Of a DNA stretch of 64,000 nt, positions 1-12,886 are shown in pieces; position 1 is the first letter of the stretch; each line of letters starts with the position of its first letter. Position numbers and translations under genes: made by a program. The stretch is from Streptomyces sp. NBC_00091 (GTDB lineage Bacteria; Actinomycetota; Actinomycetes; Streptomycetales; Streptomycetaceae): assembly GCF_026343185.1 (NCBI RefSeq), contig NZ_JAPEMA010000002.1, positions 791,511-855,510 of the forward strand, given 5' to 3'. Below the pieces are notes generated by a model. It saw only the letters and a program-made list of their open reading frames with translations, was not told the DNA's origin and ran no database searches.

Positions 1-1
1 C

Positions 2-589
2 AGCGGCCTCGCCATGATGAGGAACGGGGCGAACGCCGAGGACGGGCCGCCGCAGCCCACCGCCGCGGCGGCCGTCGCCGTGCGCGCGGACCAGCTGCCG
101 GCGCCGACGCCGCCGGCGGACCTGGAGGTGCTGGAGCACTCGTCGGTGCAGCGCGTCCGGATTCCGACGATCAACGTGGACGCGCCGGTGATGACGGTCG
201 GGCTGGACGCGCAGGGGTGGATCGACGCCCCGCCACCGCAGGAGCGCAACCTGGCGGGCTGGTACCTCAACGGCATCTCGCCGGGCCAGCAGGGTTCGGC
301 GGTGATCGTGGGGCACGTGGACAACGCGCAGGGCCCGGCGGTCTTCTACGGCCTGGGCTCGGTCAAGCCGGGCAGCCGGATCGAGGTGGAGCGCTACGAC
401 GGGCGGATCGCCGTCTTCGAGGTGTACGGAGTGGAGGTGTTCTCCAAGGAGGCCTTCCCCGGAGCCCGGGTGTACGGGGACACCGGGCACGCGGAGCTCC
501 GGGTGATCACCTGTGGCGGCGCCTACTCGAAGGCCAAGGGGTACGACGGCAACGTGGTCGTCTTCGCCCGGATGGTGGCGACCCGCTGA
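2..589 (+). CDS. class F sortase (5' partial)
   Basis: This encodes the catalytic part of a sortase transpeptidase, a membrane-anchored extracytoplasmic cysteine enzyme that joins sorting-signal proteins to the cell surface. The catalytic His lies in VGHVDN and the catalytic Cys in LRVITCGG near the C-terminus. The following KGYDGNVVVFARM matches the end of actinobacterial class F enzymes. The frame is open to the left edge. The Met at position 14 gives no signal or membrane segment, so the true start and N-terminal anchor are probably outside the window. Its substrates are unknown. The window also encodes one LAXTG protein (29459-31243), but LAXTG signals are usually handled by class E sortases. 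Confidence 0.88.
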   Translation, partial: SGLAMMRNGANAEDGPPQPTAAAAVAVRADQLPAPTPPADLEVLEHSSVQRVRIPTINVDAPVMTVGLDAQGWIDAPPPQERNLAGWYLNGISPGQQGSAVIVGHVDNAQGPAVFYGLGSVKPGSRIEVERYDGRIAVFEVYGVEVFSKEAFPGARVYGDTGHAELRVITCGGAYSKAKGYDGNVVVFARMVATR

Positions 590-671
590 CGGAACGTTTC
601 CCTCCAGGGCGCGACGGGCCCCGGCGGGCCGGGGGCCACCTCCCCGACCCGCCGGAGGGGGTACCGCGCCC

Positions 672-1568
672 TCAGCGGGTCGGCAGCGTCATCCGGTAGC
701 CGCGTCCGAGCAGTTGGGGCAGGTACGCCTCGAGCGCCCGGACGCTCTGCGACCGGTCGCCGCCGGCGTCGTGGTTGAGCACGATCACCCCGGGGGCGGC
801 GCCCCCCAGCACCCGGGAGATGATCGTGGCGGTCCCCGGCTCCTTCCAGTCGAGGGTGTCCACGGTCCAGGCGAGCGGCTCCATCCCCAGGTCGGCGCCG
901 ATCTCGAAGGCGGCCCGGTTCCACGCCCCGTACGGCGCCCGGAACCACTGCGGGGCCTGGCCCACGGCCTGCTGCACGACCTCGCTCGTGCGCCCGATCT
1001 CGGCCTCGAGGGCGGAGCGGCCGAGCGTGGGGATGAGCGGGTGCGTCCAGGTGTGGTTGCCGATGACGTGCCCCTCGGTGGTCATCCGGCGCAGCAGGTC
1101 GCGGTTCTCGGCTGCCATCTCCCCGCAGACGAAGAACATCGCGCGGACCCCGTACCGGGCGAGGGTGTCGAGGATGGCCGGGGTGTAGCGGGGGTCGGGG
1201 CCGTCGTCGAAGGTCAGCACCATGGAACTGCCCTCGGCGGCTTCGGCGGGCAGCTCCAGGATGGGCCGGCTGCGGACGGCGGGCTTGGCGACGGGGGGCC
1301 GGGCGGGTGCCTCGGCGGTCATCGGCCGCAGCCGGTAGGACTTGTCGGGCGGCCCTTCGGGGCGCAGCCCGGGGGCTCCGGCGGCGCCCGCCGGCCCGGG
1401 CGCCGGTCCGGGAGCGGCGCCGGGGGCGCCGGCGGGGGCGCCGGCGGTGGATCCGCCCTGGGGGCCGCCCTCGCCGGCGGTGACCAGGCCGGAGGCGGCG
1501 GCGATTCCGAGGAAGACGGCGGTACGCAGGAGCATGCGTCGCCCTACTGTCGGCTCGTCATTTTTCAT
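672..1568 (-). CDS. polysaccharide deacetylase, NodB domain, secreted
   Basis: Predicted metal-dependent carbohydrate deacetylase acting on cell wall polymer or chitin-like substrate outside the cell. The N-terminus is a signal or anchor segment (RRMLLRTAVFLGIAAASG), followed by a Pro/Ala/Gly-rich linker to about residue 95. A NodB domain follows, with the motif 1 metal site TFDDGPD and the motif 2 HTWTHP. It is 298 residues with the first ATG. A start at the internal MLLRTAV (position 1535) would also leave a complete signal. The first ATG has no clear Shine-Dalgarno and sits just behind an AT-rich stretch, so a leaderless transcript is possible. It is convergent with the sortase gene. Confidence 0.88.
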   Translation of the reverse strand: MKNDEPTVGRRMLLRTAVFLGIAAASGLVTAGEGGPQGGSTAGAPAGAPGAAPGPAPGPAGAAGAPGLRPEGPPDKSYRLRPMTAEAPARPPVAKPAVRSRPILELPAEAAEGSSMVLTFDDGPDPRYTPAILDTLARYGVRAMFFVCGEMAAENRDLLRRMTTEGHVIGNHTWTHPLIPTLGRSALEAEIGRTSEVVQQAVGQAPQWFRAPYGAWNRAAFEIGADLGMEPLAWTVDTLDWKEPGTATIISRVLGGAAPGVIVLNHDAGGDRSQSVRALEAYLPQLLGRGYRMTLPTR

Positions 1569-1659
1569 TATTACTACGTATCAACGACATCGCCGCAGAT
1601 GTCGAGAGGCGCGGACGCGCCCCGCCCCCGTCACCCCCTCGGACCAGCCACCCCGCTGA

Positions 1660-4962
<3,303 letters not shown>

Positions 4963-5046
4963 GTTTGGCACTGTAGGGAGGGCCGCGCCGGTCCGCGCGC
5001 CGGAGCCGAGAATTCGAGGTGCCCGTGGACGGGCCCCCACGAGTGG

Positions 5047-6258
5047 CTACCGGGCCCGCTTCAGGCCGTCCTTGGCGGCGCCGCGGCTGAGGACGGCCTC
5101 CGTGATGGCCTCGTCGGCGCTCTCGTACGCCTCGTGGCCCGGGTCCTCGGCGAGGGCGGCGGGCAGGTTGACGACCCTGCCCGTGGACAGGTCCATCATC
5201 TGCGGGACGAACTCGGCGTTGGTCACCTGCCAGCGCTGTCCGGGCGCGGCGGGCGGGGCGAAGGTGAAACGGCCGATGGAGCCGTAGTTGCCCCGCATGT
5301 CGCGCGCGCCGGTGTGGTTGAACATCTCCCCCGCGACCTGGTCGCCCATGCCGTAGACGATCCAGCTCCCGTTGACCTTCTCGTAGGCCTGCGGGATGTG
5401 CGCGTGCGTGCCCAGGATCATGTCGATGTCCGGGCGTCCGCCGCTCTGCGAGGCGGTCAGCGCCCTGCCCAGCGAGAGCTGGGTCTCGTCCGGTTCGGTC
5501 TGCCATTCGGTGCCCCAGTGGATGCTGACCAGCACCACGTCCGCACCGGCCTTCCGGGCCGTGCGCGCATCCGCGACGATCTTGTCCTGCCGCATCAGGT
5601 TGACCGCCCACGGCTGCCCGTCGGGCATGGGGTAGCCGTTGGTGTCGTAGGTGTAGGCGAGGTGCGCGACCTTGGCGGAGCCCGCCGGGTAGAGGGTGGT
5701 GCGGGCCGCCTCGGCCGCCGTGCGCGCGGAGCCCGCGTGGCCGAGGCCGACCTTGTCGAACCGGTCGAGGGTGCGCTTCAGCCCCTCGGCCCCGTCGTCC
5801 AGCGTGTGGTTGGAGGCCGTGGAGCAGCCGTCGTACCCGGCGTCCTTGAGCGCGTCGGCGACGGTGGGCGGGGAGACGAAGGCGGGGTAGCCGCTGAAGG
5901 GCCCGTCGTCCTCTCCGTAGATGGTCTCCATGTGGCACAGGGCCAGGTCGGCCGCCGAGACCACCGGTTTGACGCCGGAGAACATGGGCCGGAAGTCGTG
6001 CCCCTCGCCGTCCGCGTCCGCCGCGGCCCGCTGGATGACCGAGGTGTGCGGCAGTACGTCGCCGCTCGCGACCAGGGTGAAGCCCTTCGGGGCGGGGGCC
6101 GTGGCGCCTCCCGGTCCGGCCGTGCCGGCGGGCGCCCCGGCGGCGCTGGAGCCGAGGCGGGCCGGCGCGGGGCCTCCGGCGGCGGAACAGCCGGCGGCCG
6201 CCGCCGGCAGCAGGAGGGCCGACAGCAGGGCGAGGGCCTGCCGGATGCGGTTGGTCAT
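5047..6258 (-). CDS. CapA family (PGA_cap) metallophosphatase-like lipoprotein
   Basis: A 403-residue protein of the CapA/poly-gamma-glutamate capsule family, which has a calcineurin-like metallophosphatase fold. The N-terminus is a lipoprotein signal (ALALLSALLLPAAAAGC), so it is probably tethered to the outer face of the membrane. After an Ala/Pro/Gly linker the domain starts at GFTLVASGDVLPH. Family metal-site motifs are visible: CSTASNHTLDDG, VVLVSIHWGTEW and ILGTHAHIPQA. No capB/capC partners are nearby, so a role in gamma-polyglutamate synthesis cannot be assumed. The stop lies 84 bases before the lysX start on the same strand, so the two could be co-transcribed. Confidence 0.88.
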   Translation of the reverse strand: MTNRIRQALALLSALLLPAAAAGCSAAGGPAPARLGSSAAGAPAGTAGPGGATAPAPKGFTLVASGDVLPHTSVIQRAAADADGEGHDFRPMFSGVKPVVSAADLALCHMETIYGEDDGPFSGYPAFVSPPTVADALKDAGYDGCSTASNHTLDDGAEGLKRTLDRFDKVGLGHAGSARTAAEAARTTLYPAGSAKVAHLAYTYDTNGYPMPDGQPWAVNLMRQDKIVADARTARKAGADVVLVSIHWGTEWQTEPDETQLSLGRALTASQSGGRPDIDMILGTHAHIPQAYEKVNGSWIVYGMGDQVAGEMFNHTGARDMRGNYGSIGRFTFAPPAAPGQRWQVTNAEFVPQMMDLSTGRVVNLPAALAEDPGHEAYESADEAITEAVLSRGAAKDGLKRAR

Positions 6259-6553
6259 CTGTCCCAGCTCCCATTTGTAGGACTGTCAGATCAACCGAAA
6301 TCCATAGGAGAAGGGGCCGCAAGTCAAGCACCGGCGCAGTCCGCCCGCCCCGCCCCACTCCGACGGCCCATGGCCGTTCGCCGCGCCGTTCGACCGTTCG
6401 TCGCCCGGCGCGGCCGCCCACCGGACGACCCGGGTGCTTGGGCGCAACGGCCCCGCCGGACAGTTCCCGGGCGGCTCCGTGCAGGTGAGGGTGAGGGTGT
6501 CGCCGACCCAGCCCCGGCATCCCCGCGGAAAGCGAAACCGGAAGGAGCCACTC

Positions 6554-7087
6554 GTGTCGCCCTCCCCCACCCTCCAGCGCACGGAACCCGAGGCGCTCGC
6601 CGAACTCCAGCGCGACCACGGGCGGGCCCTGTTCGGTTTCCTGCTCGGCCTCACCGCAGGGGACGCCCAACGCGCCGAGGACCTCGTCCAGGAGACCCTC
6701 GTACGGGTCTGGCAGCATCCGGAGGTGCTGGCGAGCGGGCACGAATCGATGCGGCCCTGGCTGTTCACGGTGGCGCGGCGGCTCGCGATCGACGCCCGCC
6801 GGGCCCGGCTCTCACGGCCGCAGGAGGTCGACTCCGACGGCCTGGAGCAGGCACCCGCCCCCGAGGACGCGGTGGCCGGCTCGGTCACCGCGATCGACGT
6901 CCGGCGGGCGGTGGGCAGCCTGGGGCCCGAGCACCGGGCCGTGCTGATGCAGGTCTACTTCCAGGACCGCTCGGTGGCCGAGGCGGCGGCGGAGCTCGGC
7001 ATCCCCGCCGGAACGGTCAAGTCCCGTACGTACTACGCCCTGCGCGCCCTGCGCAAGGGGCTCCAGGGGTACGGGCTCGGCGCCTGA
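6554..7087 (+). CDS. ECF-type RNA polymerase sigma factor
   Basis: A 177-residue sigma-70 family factor of the extracytoplasmic function type. Region 2 spans roughly residues 20-90, with the core-binding part DLVQETLVRVWQHP and the -10 reading part RPWLFTVARRLAIDARR. Region 4 spans residues 110-170 with the helix-turn-helix VAEAAAELGIPAGTVKSRTY. The start is the GTG at 6554, preceded by GAAGGAG at 6541-6547. The frame extends another 40 codons upstream, but that part is not family-like. No anti-sigma factor gene is adjacent, which is unusual for the group. Confidence 0.92.
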   Translation: MSPSPTLQRTEPEALAELQRDHGRALFGFLLGLTAGDAQRAEDLVQETLVRVWQHPEVLASGHESMRPWLFTVARRLAIDARRARLSRPQEVDSDGLEQAPAPEDAVAGSVTAIDVRRAVGSLGPEHRAVLMQVYFQDRSVAEAAAELGIPAGTVKSRTYYALRALRKGLQGYGLGA

Positions 7088-7293
7088 ACCGGGGTCCGCG
7101 AGCTCGGGGCACGCTGTGGGGCCGGTGGAGAAACACTCAAGGAACGCCCTCCATGCGCACGATCCGGACACGGAGCACACCGATATCGGCATCAGTCCGT
7201 TCAAGTTGAGTAAACATCCCCCGTTCCGCGAGCCGCCGGGTGAAGGCTCGGGGATGACGGCGGCAGGCTCGACGCGCGGGAGAGGGTGGAACG

Positions 7294-7809
7294 GTGCAGC
7301 CCGAGAGTACGAACGGCACCAGTGACGGCGGACTGGCGGTGCCCATGGCGTGGCTCTACGCGGAGTACATCGCGGACGAGCTGCTGCGCACGGGCCGGCT
7401 GATCCCGGTGAGCACGCTGGAGTTCCGTGCCGGGCGCGACACGCTCGCGCTGACGATCTACCTCTCGGACGCGGCCGGCGAACTGTCCGGGATCCGGGTG
7501 GTCTCGCAGCTCGACGAATGGCTCTCGCTGACGGCGTACGGGCACCCCTGGCGCGACTGGGTCCACACCCGGTTCCTCGCGCTGGGCGAGGAGGCCCGCG
7601 AGCGCGGCCGCGGCGAGGATCCGGACCTCGAGCTGGCCCGGGCGGCCTGGCGCTGGCTGGACCACACGGAGCTGTTCGCCACCAACCTCGACCCCGGCCG
7701 GCACGGCCACGCCGACACCCCGCCGGGCCTGGACGAGAACGCCCGCGTGTGGACCCCGGCCTGGCAGCTCGGGCTGCCGCTGGGACACCTGGCGATGCAC
7801 CTCTTCTAG
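7294..7809 (+). CDS. conserved hypothetical protein
   Basis: A 171-residue, acidic, soluble-looking protein with a GTG start behind GAGAGGGTGG. I recognise no domain. It is rich in Leu, Trp and Arg, contains no membrane segment or signal peptide, and codon use is normal for Streptomyces (third-position GC very high), supporting a real gene. The 206 bases before it, after the sigma factor, hold no other gene. The function is unknown. Confidence 0.65.
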   Translation: MQPESTNGTSDGGLAVPMAWLYAEYIADELLRTGRLIPVSTLEFRAGRDTLALTIYLSDAAGELSGIRVVSQLDEWLSLTAYGHPWRDWVHTRFLALGEEARERGRGEDPDLELARAAWRWLDHTELFATNLDPGRHGHADTPPGLDENARVWTPAWQLGLPLGHLAMHLF

Positions 7810-7865
7810 GGCAGCGGCCTTCCTACTCCGGGCTCCGGGCTCCGGTCTCCGGTCTCCGCTCCGCG

Positions 7866-8246
7866 CTAGGCCGTCTCGGCCGGGTCCGTCACCAGGCCCG
7901 TGAAGTCGGCCTCGTTGCGCTCGGCCCGGGCCACGTACCAGCGGGCGATCAGCCACATCACCGGGTACGCCACCAGCCCGAGCGCGACCCAGACCAGCGG
8001 GCCCGCGGCCGCGCGGGGCACCAGGAAGCCCAGCGGCAGCAGCCCGAGCACGAGGGCGAGCACCGCCAGCGCGCCCAGCCCGGCACGCAGCTGGCTGCGC
8101 ATCAGGGCCCGTACGTAGGTGGCGCCGAGGCTGGTCTGCTCGGAGATCTCCGAGCGGGCGGGGGTGTGCGCGGGAGGCCGGCGGCGGGTGCCGCGCGGGA
8201 CTCCGGTGACGATCTCCCGCCGGGGCGGCGGCTGCTGCTCGGCCAT
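7866..8246 (-). CDS. small two-helix membrane protein
   Basis: A 126-residue protein with a basic, Pro-rich N-terminus, then two hydrophobic helices at about residues 56-76 (LGALAVLALVLGLLPLGFLV) and 80-102, and an acidic tail. This layout matches the small DUF485/DUF4389-like membrane proteins often found beside solute symporters in Streptomyces, but no symporter gene follows here. It ends near the convergent hypothetical gene at 7809, and its start lies 27 bases from the end of the Fpg/Nei gene on the same strand, so the two may be co-transcribed. Confidence 0.65.
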   Translation of the reverse strand: MAEQQPPPRREIVTGVPRGTRRRPPAHTPARSEISEQTSLGATYVRALMRSQLRAGLGALAVLALVLGLLPLGFLVPRAAAGPLVWVALGLVAYPVMWLIARWYVARAERNEADFTGLVTDPAETA

Positions 8247-8273
8247 GGTGCCGGAGTCTACGCAGCGCCCCGG

Positions 8274-9134
8274 CTACTTGAGGAGGCGGGAGAGCCTGCG
8301 GTCCGCGAGCGGTTTGCCCCCGGTCTGGCAGGTGGGGCAGTACTGGAGCGAGGAGTCCGCGAAGGACACCGAGCGGACGGTGTCCCCGCACACCGGGCAC
8401 GGCTCACCCGCCCGGCCGTGGACCCGCAGCCCGCTCTTCTTCTCGGCCTTCAGCTCCCCGGCGGCGAGCCCGTGGGCCCGTTCGACGGCGGCGCGCAGGG
8501 TGTCCCGTACGGCCTGGTGCAGGTGGGTGACCTGCTCCTCGTCGAAGGAGGCCGCCAGTTTGAAGGGCGAGACCTTCCCCGCGTGCAGGATCTCGTCGCT
8601 GTACGCGTTCCCGATGCCGGCGATCACGCTCTGGTCGCGGAGCACCCCCTTGATCTGCCGCCGCTCGCCGGCCAGCAGCGCGGCGAAGGCCTCCCGGTCG
8701 AAGCCCTCGGCCAGCGGGTCGGGGCCGAGCCGGGCGATGCCCGGCACCTCCTGGGGGTCGCGCACGACGTACACGGCCAGGCGCTTCTGCGTGCCCGCCT
8801 CGGTGAGGTCGAAGCCGCCGCCGCCCGCCAGTACGAGGCGCAGCGCGAGCGGCCCCTTGCCGGGCCGGGGCGGCTGCGCGGGCAGGGTCTCCCGCCAGCG
8901 CAGCCAGCCGGCCCGGGCCAGGTGCGTGACGAGGTGGAGCTCGCCGATCCGCAGGGCCAGGAACTTCCCGTACCGGGCCACGGGGCCGGCCGGCCGCCCT
9001 TCGAGGGCGGTGAGGGGCGGGTCGTAGGTCTTGAGCACGCTGACCGCGAGCGGGAGGACGCCTTCGACCACCCGCCCGGCGAGGTGCTCGTCGAGGAACT
9101 CCCTCAGGGCCTCGACCTCCGGCAGCTCGGGCAC
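8274..9134 (-). CDS. Fpg/Nei family DNA glycosylase/AP lyase
   Basis: A base-excision repair enzyme that removes oxidised bases and nicks the abasic site. The mature N-terminus begins PELPEVE, with the catalytic Pro2 and Glu3. The H2TH region lies around residues 150-210 (GVLRDQSVIAGIGNAYSDEIL). The C-terminal zinc finger has CPVC and CPTC pairs (residues 247-270). The length, 286 residues, is normal. Sequence alone does not separate Fpg (8-oxoguanine) from Nei (oxidised pyrimidine) specificity. Confidence 0.93.
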   Translation of the reverse strand: MPELPEVEALREFLDEHLAGRVVEGVLPLAVSVLKTYDPPLTALEGRPAGPVARYGKFLALRIGELHLVTHLARAGWLRWRETLPAQPPRPGKGPLALRLVLAGGGGFDLTEAGTQKRLAVYVVRDPQEVPGIARLGPDPLAEGFDREAFAALLAGERRQIKGVLRDQSVIAGIGNAYSDEILHAGKVSPFKLAASFDEEQVTHLHQAVRDTLRAAVERAHGLAAGELKAEKKSGLRVHGRAGEPCPVCGDTVRSVSFADSSLQYCPTCQTGGKPLADRRLSRLLK

Positions 9135-9243
9135 CCTCCCAGCCTCCCGCCCCCTCGCGCCGAACGCGACCCGGCCGCGACCGGACGCGACGACCCGGAC
9201 CCGGTCCGGACGCGATCCGGCCGCGATCCGGCCGCCGGGGACG

Positions 9244-11289
9244 CTAATCCATCACGAACTCGCACCACACGCACTTGCCGCCGCCCCGGGGCTCCACCCC
9301 CCAGACGTCCGCCAGCCGGTCCACCAGCATCAGGCCCCGCCCCGAGACCCCCGCCTCCCCCGCCTCGCGGCGGCGCGGGAGGGCGCTGGAGCGGTCCTCC
9401 ACCTCCACCCGCAGCCGCCGCTGCGGGCCGGCCAGGACGCGCAGGGTCACGATCGCCGGGCCGTCCGTGTGCATCAGGGCGTTCACGATCAGCTCGTCCG
9501 CGACCAGTTCGATCTCGTCGGCCCGGCCGCGCGCGCCCCACGACCGCACCGCCGCGCCGGTCATGTGCCGGGCGGCGACGAGCGCCTCGGGGTCCCCGGG
9601 GGCCACGTGCTGCTGGAGCCGGCCGCCGCCCGGCCGGGTGTCCTCGTCCTGGCGGCGCAGCAGGAGCAGGGCCATGTCGTCGTCGCCGCCCCGGTCGTCG
9701 ACCACCTCGCACAGCCGGTCGGCGAGCGGCTGGAGGCCGGCCGGGCCGCCGCGGACCAGGGCGGTCAGCAGGCGGATGCCGTCGTCCAGGTCCGCGCCGG
9801 GCTGTTCCACCAGCCCGTCGGTGCACAGCAGAAGCGTTTCCCCAGGGTCCAGCTCCACGGTCGTCACCGGGTACTCCAGGCTGCCGAACTCCGCCGACAG
9901 GCCCAGCGGCATCCCGCCCTCCACCGGAAGCCTGCGGCAGTCCCCGTCGCGGGTCCGCAGGAGCGGGTCGAGGTGGCCGGCGCGCACCAGCTGGAGCACC
10001 CCCGTGGAGAGGTCGGCCTCCACGTAGGTGCAGGTCGCGAAGCGGTCGGTGTCCAGTTCGTGCAGGAACACCGAGGCCCGGGCCATCACGGTGCCCGGTG
10101 AGTGCCCCTCGGCGGCGTACGCGCGCAGCACGATGCGCAGCTGGCCCATCACGGCCGCCGCGTGCGTGTCGTGGCCCTGGACGTCGCCGATGACGGCGCC
10201 GACGCGGCCGCCGGGCAGCGGGATGACGTCGTACCAGTCCCCGCCGATGTCCTGGCCCATCCGGGCGGACCGGTAGCGCACGGCGATCTGGGCGCCGGGG
10301 ACGGCCGGGATCCGGCGGGGCAGCATGGCCTGCTGGAGGCCCTCGGCGAGGTCGTGCTCCTGCTCCAGCAGCATCGCCCGCTGGAGGCTCTGCGCGATGC
10401 TGCTGCCCAGGGCCACCAGCAGGTTCCGCTCGTCCTGGGTGAAGCCGTCCTTGTCCTGGTAGAGCAGGCCGATCGCGCCGATCGGGCGGGCCTGCGCGAT
10501 CAGCGGCAGATAGGCGGCGGCCGATATCCGCATGTACGAGATCTTCGCCCAGAGCTCCGGGTACCCCTCGGCGAACTCCTCGGCGGAGTCGAGGAACCGG
10601 GGCTGGAGCGAGCGGACGACCTCGCTCATCGGGTACTGCTCGTCGACGCGCGTGTAGCGGGTGCCGGGGACGAAGCTGTCGGCGGGGCCTTCGGCCACCA
10701 GGTGGATCCGGCCGGCCTCGACCAGGCCCATCACCATGCCCATCGAGCCGAGGCGCTCCAGTCCGTGGGCGTCGCCGATGACGTCGATGACGTCGCGGAC
10801 GGTCCGGGCGTGGGCGAGGGCGGCGGTGGTGCTCTCGACCACGGAGGTCTGGCGGCGGCGCTCTTCATCGAGCCCGAGGCGTTCGGCGGAGTGGCTCAGT
10901 TCCTCGGTCGCGTCGCGGACGATGCCGATGATCCGGTACGGGCGCCCGTCCGGGCCGCGCATGACGCGGCCCTGGGTGTGGGTCCAGCGCAGCCGCCCGT
11001 CGTGGCAGCGGATCCGGAAGTAGGCGCCGTAGCTGTCGACTCCGCTCTTGAGGGCGCTGGAGACGAGGGCGTCCAGCCGGACGGACTCGGCGGGCGGGAC
11101 GCGCGGGGAGAGCGATCCCGGCCGGCCGTCGTACTCGTCCGGGGTCGTGTCGAAGACCTCGAGGGCCGCTGCGTCCATGTGCATGAGCCCGGTGACCAGG
11201 TCCCAGTCGAAACTGCCCATCCGGTTCAGTGACAGGGACCGGTCCGCGTGTGCGGGCCAGTCCTCCGGCAGCGATACGGTGCTCGGCAC
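9244..11289 (-). CDS. PAS-GAF-PP2C(SpoIIE)-HATPase regulatory phosphatase
   Basis: A 681-residue multidomain regulator. A PAS domain (about residues 10-125, with MGSFDWDLVTG and the PAC segment GRPYRIIGIVRD) is followed by GAF (about 145-310). A SpoIIE-type PP2C phosphatase (about 330-550, IGGDWYDVIPLPGGRVGAVIGDVQGH) and a C-terminal GHKL ATPase (about 565-681, ADELIVNALMHT and GRGLMLVDRLAD) complete it. This layout is typical of streptomycete proteins that act on anti-anti-sigma factors in a partner-switching pathway. The start is the GTG at 11289. The frame is open for 188 more codons upstream, but those are antisense shadow of the neighbouring lipoprotein gene. Confidence 0.9.
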   Translation of the reverse strand: MPSTVSLPEDWPAHADRSLSLNRMGSFDWDLVTGLMHMDAAALEVFDTTPDEYDGRPGSLSPRVPPAESVRLDALVSSALKSGVDSYGAYFRIRCHDGRLRWTHTQGRVMRGPDGRPYRIIGIVRDATEELSHSAERLGLDEERRRQTSVVESTTAALAHARTVRDVIDVIGDAHGLERLGSMGMVMGLVEAGRIHLVAEGPADSFVPGTRYTRVDEQYPMSEVVRSLQPRFLDSAEEFAEGYPELWAKISYMRISAAAYLPLIAQARPIGAIGLLYQDKDGFTQDERNLLVALGSSIAQSLQRAMLLEQEHDLAEGLQQAMLPRRIPAVPGAQIAVRYRSARMGQDIGGDWYDVIPLPGGRVGAVIGDVQGHDTHAAAVMGQLRIVLRAYAAEGHSPGTVMARASVFLHELDTDRFATCTYVEADLSTGVLQLVRAGHLDPLLRTRDGDCRRLPVEGGMPLGLSAEFGSLEYPVTTVELDPGETLLLCTDGLVEQPGADLDDGIRLLTALVRGGPAGLQPLADRLCEVVDDRGGDDDMALLLLRRQDEDTRPGGGRLQQHVAPGDPEALVAARHMTGAAVRSWGARGRADEIELVADELIVNALMHTDGPAIVTLRVLAGPQRRLRVEVEDRSSALPRRREAGEAGVSGRGLMLVDRLADVWGVEPRGGGKCVWCEFVMD

Positions 11290-11314
11290 CGGTCCACCAT
11301 GACACAGCGGCGGG

Positions 11315-12886
11315 TCAGGCGCTCTCCAGGTAGGGGGGCTGGTCCGCGGCCGGCTCCTGGTCCGGGAAGCCGTACGGGTCGGCGGGACCGTCCGGGTCCG
11401 CGGGCAGGGCCGGGTCGGCGGCCGGACCGTCGTCCGGGACCGGGACCGGGGGCACGCCCGGCTCGGACGGGACGGCGCCGCGTTGGTCCGGGGGGAGGTC
11501 GGCGGGGGCGTCGGACGACGGACCGGAGGGCAGGTCCGAGGGGGGCAGGCCGCCGCTCGGGGGGTCCTGCGGAAGGCCGGGCGCGCGCGGCACGGTACCG
11601 GCCTCGGAGGGGCAGGGGCTGGCCGACGGGGCGGCCTGCGGAGCGGCTGGCGGGGCGGCCTGCGGGGCGACGGGCGGGTTGGCCGGCGGGGCGACCGGCG
11701 GGTCGGCCTGCGACGGCGGCTCGGCGGGCCCTGCGGACGGCGGGCCGGAGGGCGGGCCGGAGGGCCCCGCGTACGGCGGACCAGCCTGCGGATCGGCGAA
11801 CTCCGGGTACGGCGCACCGGCCAGGGGGTCGGCGGGCCCTTCGTACGGCGCACCGGCGAGCGGGCCGGCGGATTCCGGGTACGGCGGGCCGGCCGGGGGG
11901 CCCGCCGGGGGTCCGGACGGCGTGGCCGACGGGGGCGTCGGCGGGACGGTCCGGGCCAGGCTGTTGGGGTCCGCGGCGGTGCAGGGGTCGGACGACGGGT
12001 CGACGGTCGGGGTCGCGGGGCCGTTCGGGATGCCGTCGGCGGGGTCGTAGGGCGGGAGCAGCCTCGGGGTCTTGTCCTGGGCCCCGTCGTCGCCGGCCTT
12101 GCGCTCGATCCAGGTGTTGTCGGCGATGTTCACGATGACCAGCCTGTTGATCACCTGGGCGGTCGGCTCGATGACGATGACCTGGTTGGGCTGGTAGCCG
12201 TTCCACTGGTCGCCCTTGAGGACCGGGCTCCCCTTGGCGGAGCGCGGCGGGGCGAGGGGGTTCCCGCAGCCGCAGCGGACCCGGGGCATGCCGTGCTCGT
12301 CGACGAGGACGGCCGTCCCGGCCTGGAGCACGGCCTGGTAGCCGTCGGCCCGGCCCTCACGGAAGCCGTGGTTGGTGACCCGGGTGTCGGCACGCAGGAC
12401 CACGGGGGTCAGGGCCCGCAGGAAGTCGGGGAGCTTCTCCTGTCCGACCCCGGTGGCCTGGGCGAAGGCCCGGGACTTGGCGTGGTCGGAGGTGAGGAAG
12501 GCGATCTGGCGTTCCACGTCGCAGCTGCCGAGCCGGCTGGTTCCGCCGTACAGACCGGGGGTGGCCGCGCCGACCGTACGGATGCCCCGGCCGCTCGGGT
12601 TGGGCAGCGGGGGCTGCACGGGGGCCGACTCGGCGGTGGCGGAGGAGGCGGTGAAGGGGTCGGGGCCGGAGGCGCCCACGGGCTGGAGGGTCAGCTCCTG
12701 GCTCTCGGGCGCCGGGCCCTTGGTCTGTTCGGGGCCGGCGCCCCCGCAGCCGGCGGCGAGCAGGCCGAGGAGGGCCACGAGGGCCGTGCGGACCGGTACG
12801 TGACGGCGCGGTGCCTGACGGCGCGGTGCCTGACGGCGCGGTGCCTGACGGGATGTCGGTGCGGGCACGTCGTTCAGGTCGTTCAC
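11315..12886 (-). CDS. DUF6777-like lipoprotein with long Pro-rich tail
   Basis: A 523-residue exported protein. A basic Pro/Arg/Gln N-terminus with an APRRQ tandem repeat leads into a lipoprotein signal (ALVALLGLLAAGCGG). The globular part, about residues 70-290, carries a CDVERQIAFL segment, a VNHGFREG-like segment and a CGCGNPL cysteine cluster, as I recall for the actinobacterial DUF6777 family. The last ~230 residues are low-complexity Pro/Ala/Gly/Ser, likely a wall-spanning extension. The start is the GTG at 12886 behind AGGGAGAGC. No enzymatic role can be read. It is divergent from the YndJ-like gene. Confidence 0.72.
   Translation of the reverse strand: MNDLNDVPAPTSRQAPRRQAPRRQAPRRHVPVRTALVALLGLLAAGCGGAGPEQTKGPAPESQELTLQPVGASGPDPFTASSATAESAPVQPPLPNPSGRGIRTVGAATPGLYGGTSRLGSCDVERQIAFLTSDHAKSRAFAQATGVGQEKLPDFLRALTPVVLRADTRVTNHGFREGRADGYQAVLQAGTAVLVDEHGMPRVRCGCGNPLAPPRSAKGSPVLKGDQWNGYQPNQVIVIEPTAQVINRLVIVNIADNTWIERKAGDDGAQDKTPRLLPPYDPADGIPNGPATPTVDPSSDPCTAADPNSLARTVPPTPPSATPSGPPAGPPAGPPYPESAGPLAGAPYEGPADPLAGAPYPEFADPQAGPPYAGPSGPPSGPPSAGPAEPPSQADPPVAPPANPPVAPQAAPPAAPQAAPSASPCPSEAGTVPRAPGLPQDPPSGGLPPSDLPSGPSSDAPADLPPDQRGAVPSEPGVPPVPVPDDGPAADPALPADPDGPADPYGFPDQEPAADQPPYLESA

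Noticed and set aside
12800..12850. Repeated GGTGCCTGACGGCGC units as a regulatory repeat
   Set aside because: They lie within the lipoprotein gene and encode the APRRQ repeats of its N-terminus.
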